Shown: positions 58,831 to 64,000 of the stretch, piece after piece | Position numbering within the stretch: position 1 is the first letter of the stretch | Layout: every line of letters begins with the position of its first letter | NCBI GenBank assembly: GCA_047495785.1 | Contig: JBLDXI010000036.1 | Coordinates: 372,001-436,000, forward strand | Origin: Lepidodermella squamata | Lineage: Eukaryota; Gastrotricha | DNA length: 64,000 bases | Reading direction: 5' to 3' | Translations under genes and position numbers: made by a program | The notes under the pieces: model-generated | What the model saw: only the letters and a program-made list of their open reading frames with translations | What the model was told of the DNA's origin: nothing | Databases searched by the model: none

Positions 58831-59028
58831 CGAACGGGTCCGACACCGAAGACCAGGCTGAAAGTCTGTTTTTGCTGATTTTATATTTTCATATTATAAC
58901 CGTCAACCTATGACATCCGGATTTCGGTTTTACGGCGTCAAAAATGATAAAATCCGGATAACTCGTCATATTTCTACTCCATAATTATTGACAAAAAATG
59001 AACGAAACATCACCGCGGTTTATTTGAA

Positions 59029-59313
59029 TCAGTTTTTGCTATAGACTATAGTTTTCTCATCAAGTGGTTGTTCGAGTGAAGGCGCGCACTCCGCATATAG
59101 GTTGCAATTTGTTGAGCCAATAGTGATATCGAACGCGGCGCACTGTTCCGTGGCCGAGCATAGTTGAGCGCAGAATTCTGGCTTTGAGACAGTGTGACGA
59201 CGAAACTCTGGCGGCTTGCAGCGGTGACTCACAAGCGAGTAACTGGCAATGACCGGCTTTGAAAGATGGCCTGAGTCGAATTTCGGCGATGTGGCCTGAT
59301 TTAAACGATCCAA
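59029..59313 (-). pseudogene. PAN gene with deleted 5' end (copy 3)
   Basis: The PAN part is intact with six cysteines (HRC, FCAQLC, QCAAFDI, NCNLYAEC). The start codon, signal anchor and proximal upstream sequence are deleted: the sequence jumps from the codons after the anchor directly to CTCGCAGTA, the distal arm of the upstream inverted repeat. A downstream Met could start a 94-residue protein, but it would have no signal for secretion. Taken as a pseudogene. Confidence 0.75.
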
Positions 59314-59689
59314 GGTGATTATTACGGATGCTCGCAGTACATTCCTGTGTTATCAGCTGTATTTTTAGTGTCTGTCATCCGAAATATTGAATAATATTAC
59401 ATCGTCTATTTTCATGATTTTTATGGCTTGAATAAAACATAACTTTTGAAGTGATATTTCTAACAGATCCTTCGCAAAGTATTTGAAAGGAGAAGTAGGA
59501 TCCGGGAGCTGAGATGTTTTGGGAGGTGTTTACCTGTTTTTTAGGACCCAGCTGAAGAAACCAAAGGTTCACCCCTGTGGCTTTTCCAGCCCTCCTCTGA
59601 TTGTAGTCCCGGAGCTTGTTTGAATCATTTTCTTTAACCATCAAGTTTTCCCATTATAGCGTTCCCAGTTCTCAAGCCGTTTATTGCTG

Positions 59690-59965
59690 TTGGGGCCCGA
59701 GCCCGATTTCTACCCGTACGCGTTCGGGTCAGCCCGTACGCGGCCGGGTAACAGCACTTTACCACTCCGCGCTCGGGCCGGTTTAAAATTTACCCGTATG
59801 CGACGTTTACTGTAAATTTAACGAATTTCAACGAATTCCGCTTCACTGCACACGGGCCGGCCGAGGTGTTAGCCCGAGCACGGCGGAGAACAATGGGAAC
59901 CAGCGCTATTGTTCAGCGCTCGCGCACGCCGCACTCGGGCCGCCGGGCTCGGGCCGCCGGAATTT
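59690..59965. repeat. GC-rich CGGGCTCGGGC repeat
   Basis: Member of the family at 23066-23590, in the same order as that element's left half (GCACACGGGCCGGCC, GCACGGCGGAGAACAATGGG). The right arm is missing. Confidence 0.65.
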
Positions 59966-60449
59966 TGTCGCCTGCTAGTTGCCGTCCTACAACATAGTTT
60001 ATTACCTGGGCGCGGCCAAACACAAAACTGACTGTTTGGAATTCGTAGCAGAGTACCGACTTTTTTATTGAAATGAATGAAATGTCAATTTCCACTAAAC
60101 AGTATAATTTCCCGTTTCAATGTAAGGCATGGCGATGATTGAGCACAAGGATTGTAATAGCGATTTTTTTCACAACATCAATTCATGAAACTCAAAAGAA
60201 CTGAAGCATCAGGCATCAGGTTATATCCGTTATGCAAATGTGAATGAAAAGTTACACTGAGTTCACAAATTTTTAGAGATTTTTAGAAATTTGATAAATA
60301 AATGCAAGTGCGAAACATTTTTTCACATCAGAAATATTTAGACGACTCAACAATGGAAAGCAATGCTAGAAAAATTCATGCTTACAATGAAAATTGCGGC
60401 AGATATAAACATCTTTAACATAGAAAAATCAGAAATAGAAAGCAATGCA
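59966..60449. other. No gene seen; 3' side of KRBA2-like gene
   Basis: AT-rich and unassigned. It could hold the 3' untranslated part of the gene that ends at 60450. Confidence 0.4.
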
Positions 60450-61487
60450 TCACTTGTTAGCGCAAGTCCTAGCCGAGTGGCACCGGGACTGGCAGAGGCG
60501 GCCGTTGTTCTTGCAAGGACAGTACCGCTTGTCGCACGCCGTTCGACACTGGCACGGCTTTGCAGTTGTGACACCAGCATCAGCGCCGGCCTTTGCAGCT
60601 GCCGTTCGCAAGGTGAGCCCCTTGTCTGCAGGCACCTTGTCAATTGTTAGGTTCGATGATTTGATCGGCTCGACTTCGTGCCGCATGAAGCTGCGAGAAA
60701 TTACACCGTGTTCAGTTCCAATAATATAATCGCCGTAGTCGCCGATTCGCATGACCACTCCGATTAGGCGCCGCGGTTCAGTGTGGTGCCGATCTTCTTT
60801 CGGGATCGGTACGGCAACCCGGGTTCCAACTTCCAACACGGGGTATTTTCGACGAACGGCCGTCAACATTCGATCGGCTTGCTTGTTCAGGTTGCTAGAA
60901 GCAGCAACCCGAACTTCGGCCTGACTTTGCTGATGTAAGCAAAGATCGCATAGATCTTCAGTCGTCTCTCGGCTGCTGCAATTATTGCATAGATGGAGAA
61001 CAGCCGAGATGCTGGTTGAAGAGACAGCGGACGAGCTGGAGGCTGAGCGGGCCGATGATCGGGCGGATGACAGTTGAGCCATTTCAACCGGTCCGATAGT
61101 CGCAAAGCTAGAAGGTGCTTCCAAGACAGGACGAGCGATGGGGGCGATATAAGCGACGCAATCGTCGGTCAAAATGTCACGAAGAACGGGATCGCGATGA
61201 ACGTCTTCGGGATTTTGGTGAGACGATGATTCATTCGAGTAGCTTGGCAAATCGATCGATTGCACAGACTTCGATTTGTTCGACGGTTGACCGCTCACGC
61301 CGGAAGCCGAAGCAGATGACACGGTGCTGGTGTGATTTTGATGGGCCTCGTCGACGCTGGGACCTTCGTTACCAGGCGCTGAAAACCTGTGCGAGCTGGG
61401 AATCGACGAGAGGAGCAATTTTCGCGACTTTAGCCGGGGTAGCTTCCATTTGCAAGCATTCTTCGTCGGAATCATCGTCAGAAGCGT
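60450..61487 (-). CDS. KRBA2-like C-terminal domain protein (integrase-associated)
   Basis: The C-terminal half matches the pattern of KRAB-A domain-containing protein 2-like and related integrase (Ginger/Gypsy-type) proteins. It has a CNNC...CDLC zinc pair, a segment with VGTRVAVPIPKEDR and GVVMRIGDYGDYIIGTEHG, then a cysteine cluster CQCRTACDKRYCPCKNNG...CQSRCH. The N-terminal half is Ser-rich and unassigned. No integrase DDE core is seen upstream in the window, so this is a last exon or a separated domain. Near the 5' end a TTTTTAG acceptor at 61488-61494 opens an Asp/Glu-rich frame (DASDDDSDEE) different from the main frame; that frame stops by a GTAACG donor-like site, so an intron may join the two. 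Start uncertain. Confidence 0.65.
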   Translation of the reverse strand, partial: TLLTMIPTKNACKWKLPRLKSRKLLLSSIPSSHRFSAPGNEGPSVDEAHQNHTSTVSSASASGVSGQPSNKSKSVQSIDLPSYSNESSSHQNPEDVHRDPVLRDILTDDCVAYIAPIARPVLEAPSSFATIGPVEMAQLSSARSSARSASSSSAVSSTSISAVLHLCNNCSSRETTEDLCDLCLHQQSQAEVRVAASSNLNKQADRMLTAVRRKYPVLEVGTRVAVPIPKEDRHHTEPRRLIGVVMRIGDYGDYIIGTEHGVISRSFMRHEVEPIKSSNLTIDKVPADKGLTLRTAAAKAGADAGVTTAKPCQCRTACDKRYCPCKNNGRLCQSRCHSARTCANK

Positions 61488-61494
61488 CTAAAAA

Positions 61495-62939
61495 TAGGAG
61501 AAATAAAAATAGGATGTTGGGACAAATTAAATTTTTAGGGAAAATTCCACCTTAACACTTTAACTGCCCAAATTACGGCAAAAGTACCGTTGCGGTCGTA
61601 ACTAAGTATCGGTATTTCGTATCAACACTAAGTTTCGTTATTTTGTACCGACATTTTTGCGGTTAGAAAATGCCGGTACTTTGTCACGTCATTGCCGGTA
61701 TTTAGTACCGAATCGAGATTACAAACTGAAGCACGGGGCACTTATAACAACCGCAAACCAAATCATTGATGGGATTTTCAAGCTTCCGACTGAGAAATGG
61801 CTTCGGAAACCAGATTAGTACGCGAATTAACACTGGTTTTGAACAAAACAATATACTATATTGAGATAATTATGCTATAATGCGCCTAGTTGAGATGAAA
61901 TAACCGAAGATCCTTATACATCCATATACACATGGAATATCTTCTTTCGAATTTATAAAGTTTTGATTGATTTTGCTTTTCCACTTTGATTTTACGAGAG
62001 GGAAAACGTCAGATTCGAGCTCCTAAATAACAAGTGATCTACACGGACTCCTTTTTATTCTGATCATGAATATTGGGTTACGAATATATCAAAACTTCAA
62101 AAGCAGGTTTTAAGTTGAACATTGATATCTTTAGGCATAGAGCCGCTTCTGGAACAGAGTCCTCATTTTCGACGAAGCTATGAGCTTGAGTAACCGTAAG
62201 TTATCGTTTTAACATTAGGCAGGGTCGTATCTTGAATTAGTATGAATTCAGGGTGAAGAATGTAATTTTTCGACCAAGAAGCGATAAAGAAAGCTCTAAT
62301 CGCAGGCTTTTTGTTGCAGGACCGATTTTGATTAAGCGCCCCTTAGATCACGGCTTTGCTATTAGCTGCATTTTTCAAGAGCGGGATGCGGGAACTGGTT
62401 CAAAATGAGTGTATCAACGGCTTGGCAGTGTTCCAAACAGGTGTCCCAAGAAGGTAAACCGAGTCAAAATACTGCAGCCAGAGAAGCCGGGAATGGTTCA
62501 TCTTTTATCTGGTATGCGCGGCGTTGTTCCTGGCACCGTTCCAAGTCAGCTCCCTAGCGAAAGGCCCCGCTAGTAATAGAGCGATACTAGCTCCAAGTTA
62601 TCCTGGTTTTTTCTGAAGTTAGTGCAGTCGGTTGCGCTGTGTGATTTAGAGAAAGCAGTTATATTGCTCTCCCGGTAGAACTGTCCCTTCACGGTCCGGC
62701 CCATCTTCCACAGCTCACAAGTTCGGAGTGGATCCGAAGTACCCTACCTGTTGCCAACAGAGCCTATGAGTCTCCTATGGGCTATCAGGGTTCACTCCGC
62801 AAGTGTATACTTTTTCTTGACATGACTCTTCCCTTTGACATGCGAAAATGGGACTAATTTGGTTACTACCTTGTCACAAAACGTGGGTTCAAAGTAGGGT
62901 AAGTTCGCCTGGAGCTCTCAACCTACTTGAACACTACAC
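61495..62939. other. No gene or repeat recognised
   Basis: Short repeated GGTAC-type strings occur at 61580-61725. The GC-richer stretch 62400-62830 has no convincing frame and was not matched to rRNA. It may be the upstream intron of the KRBA2-like gene followed by unknown repeat DNA. Confidence 0.4.
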
Positions 62940-62966
62940 CAGTAATTACAAAACTGAATTCACTAG

Positions 62967-63491
62967 ATGACGAATTGGGTAAGGTTTTGTAATTACTGCG
63001 ACACAGTCATTGGCGAAGCCTGCAAAACTTCAAGAGATCGAATGCAAAGCCTTCAGGACAGAGCCGTTCGTATCATCATGAACGCGCCGTACAATGCCGA
63101 CGCAGCTCCTTTACGGAAAGAGCTTGGTTGGCTGGACTTGTCTGGAAAACGCAACGTCCACTTAGCTACGTTAATGTTTCGATGCGTAATTGGCGAAGCC
63201 CCTGACGCCATTATTAACTTATTTACAGTCAGCAAGCCAAGTCGCCTTCGCAGCTCGCGCTTAACCTTCCAGGTACCGAAGATGCGGCTCGATTTCGGAA
63301 TGGCCAGCCTGAGCTATCGAGGCCCGAAATTTTTCAACACCCTGCCAGTCAATTTCCATTGCTCACAACATCGAGCAATCGATATTGGCGATTACGACGG
63401 CACTCTACCAACGTGCTACTGCGGTCTCAAAGCTTGCGCGAGCGCAAAAGACTGCCGACAAATAGTCTACGAACACTTCTTAAATTGTTGA
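62967..63491 (+). pseudogene. LINE ORF2 C-terminal fragment
   Basis: An open 174-codon frame resembling the end of CR1/Jockey-type non-LTR retrotransposon polyproteins: NYCDTVIGEACKTSRDRMQS, RAVRIIMNAPY, LGWLDLSGKR and a distal cysteine group. The catalytic reverse-transcriptase motifs lie upstream in such proteins and are absent, so this is a 5'-truncated insertion. The stop is followed by about 145 bp of 3' untranslated sequence and an AATA tail, the normal 3' end of a LINE. Confidence 0.75.
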
Positions 63492-63635
63492 TTATTTTTA
63501 CTACATTTGTTGTATTGTTGTGTACTGATTGTTGCGACTTATGAAACGGCCTGATTAGACACCGTATCTCTGCCTAATTGTTTTTTCACTCGCCCCTTTT
63601 CACACTTCGAGCTCTCAACAATGGGATTTATGCTC

Positions 63636-63663
63636 AATAAATAAATAAATAAATAAATAATAA
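63636..63663 (+). repeat. (AATA)n tail of LINE
   Basis: About seven AATA units end the LINE fragment; simple-repeat tails mark the 3' end of several LINE clades. Confidence 0.8.
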
Positions 63664-64000
63664 GGTAAATTTTACGATCTTTGACCTTTTTCGTTATGCT
63701 ACCAAAAGGAACTAGAATTCTCGGGTGTGACTTTTTTTATCCGACAAATGTCTTAACTCATCCGAAATTCTAATCATAAAATCATATGAAAAATTCAATT
63801 TTCTAGATTTTCCCATAGGTAAATACCCCCATTTTGCACTCTTTGGCCCCGAGTAGGAAGAATTGTATGGCAAAAGATTTATGGCGATCAGAGTAGTCTC
63901 TTTTTTACTGTAATTTTTCGAAAATATGAAAAAGCAAGTCGGATGATTCTAGTCCTATTTTTGCATTTCGGATGAAATAAGACACGAGTTGGCAATATAA
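63664..64000. other. No gene or repeat recognised
   Basis: AT-rich, no credible coding frame. Confidence 0.4.

Noticed and set aside
62400-62850. rRNA-like GC-richer stretch
   Set aside because: A few short strings recalled 28S rRNA, but no extended match could be followed.

Overview
The window reads as nuclear DNA of an invertebrate animal. Coding exons are separated by very short GT-AG introns (50-75 bp, one of 222 bp). There is a protein kinase with ankyrin repeats, a family of PAN/Apple-domain membrane proteins, and a dense mix of animal transposable elements (an env-bearing Ty3/Gypsy element, LINE fragments, several MITE families, a MULE-type remnant). No bacterial operon structure is seen. 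The phylum cannot be fixed from sequence alone.

Layout. 1-540 is unassigned. 541-5351 is copy A of a segmental duplication whose copy B is 44911-48580 plus 55508-55957. Comparing the two copies gives empty sites that date several insertions: a hAT-like MITE (1447-1882) and a 100-bp palindromic TA-flanked MITE (4477-4576) are in A only, and a 6.9-kb terminal-inverted-repeat element (48581-55507) is in B only. 5352-14549 is a Gypsy-class retroelement with 195-bp LTRs differing at one base, gag, a textbook -1 frameshift signal, pol broken by a MITE, and env. 14665-16450 is a PAN-domain gene unit with a triple nest of MITEs behind it. 16985-18950 holds a MULE/SWIM remnant and repeat debris.

19481-43126 is a tandem triplication (units of 7814, 7916 and 7916 bp), nearly identical throughout, with a 5-bp microhomology (CTCCA) at each junction. 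It carries most of a minus-strand NEK-like kinase/ankyrin gene. Only the rightmost copy keeps the exons with the glycine loop and ATP-binding lysine (43113-43439). Copies 1 and 2 lack the kinase N-lobe. Copies 2 and 3 have one more ankyrin repeat (102 bp) than copy 1, and all three share an in-frame TAA that cuts off the last ankyrin repeats.

43440-64000 holds a second PAN gene (44037-44393), duplication copy B with the 6.9-kb element, more copies of an unnamed dispersed repeat ('R1' here), a PAN pseudogene (59029-59313), a KRBA2-like cysteine-rich protein (60450-61475) and a LINE 3' fragment with an AATA tail (62967-63663). Host gene content is low. The recent biology is duplication and nested transposition, with the kinase/ankyrin triplication the most consequential event.
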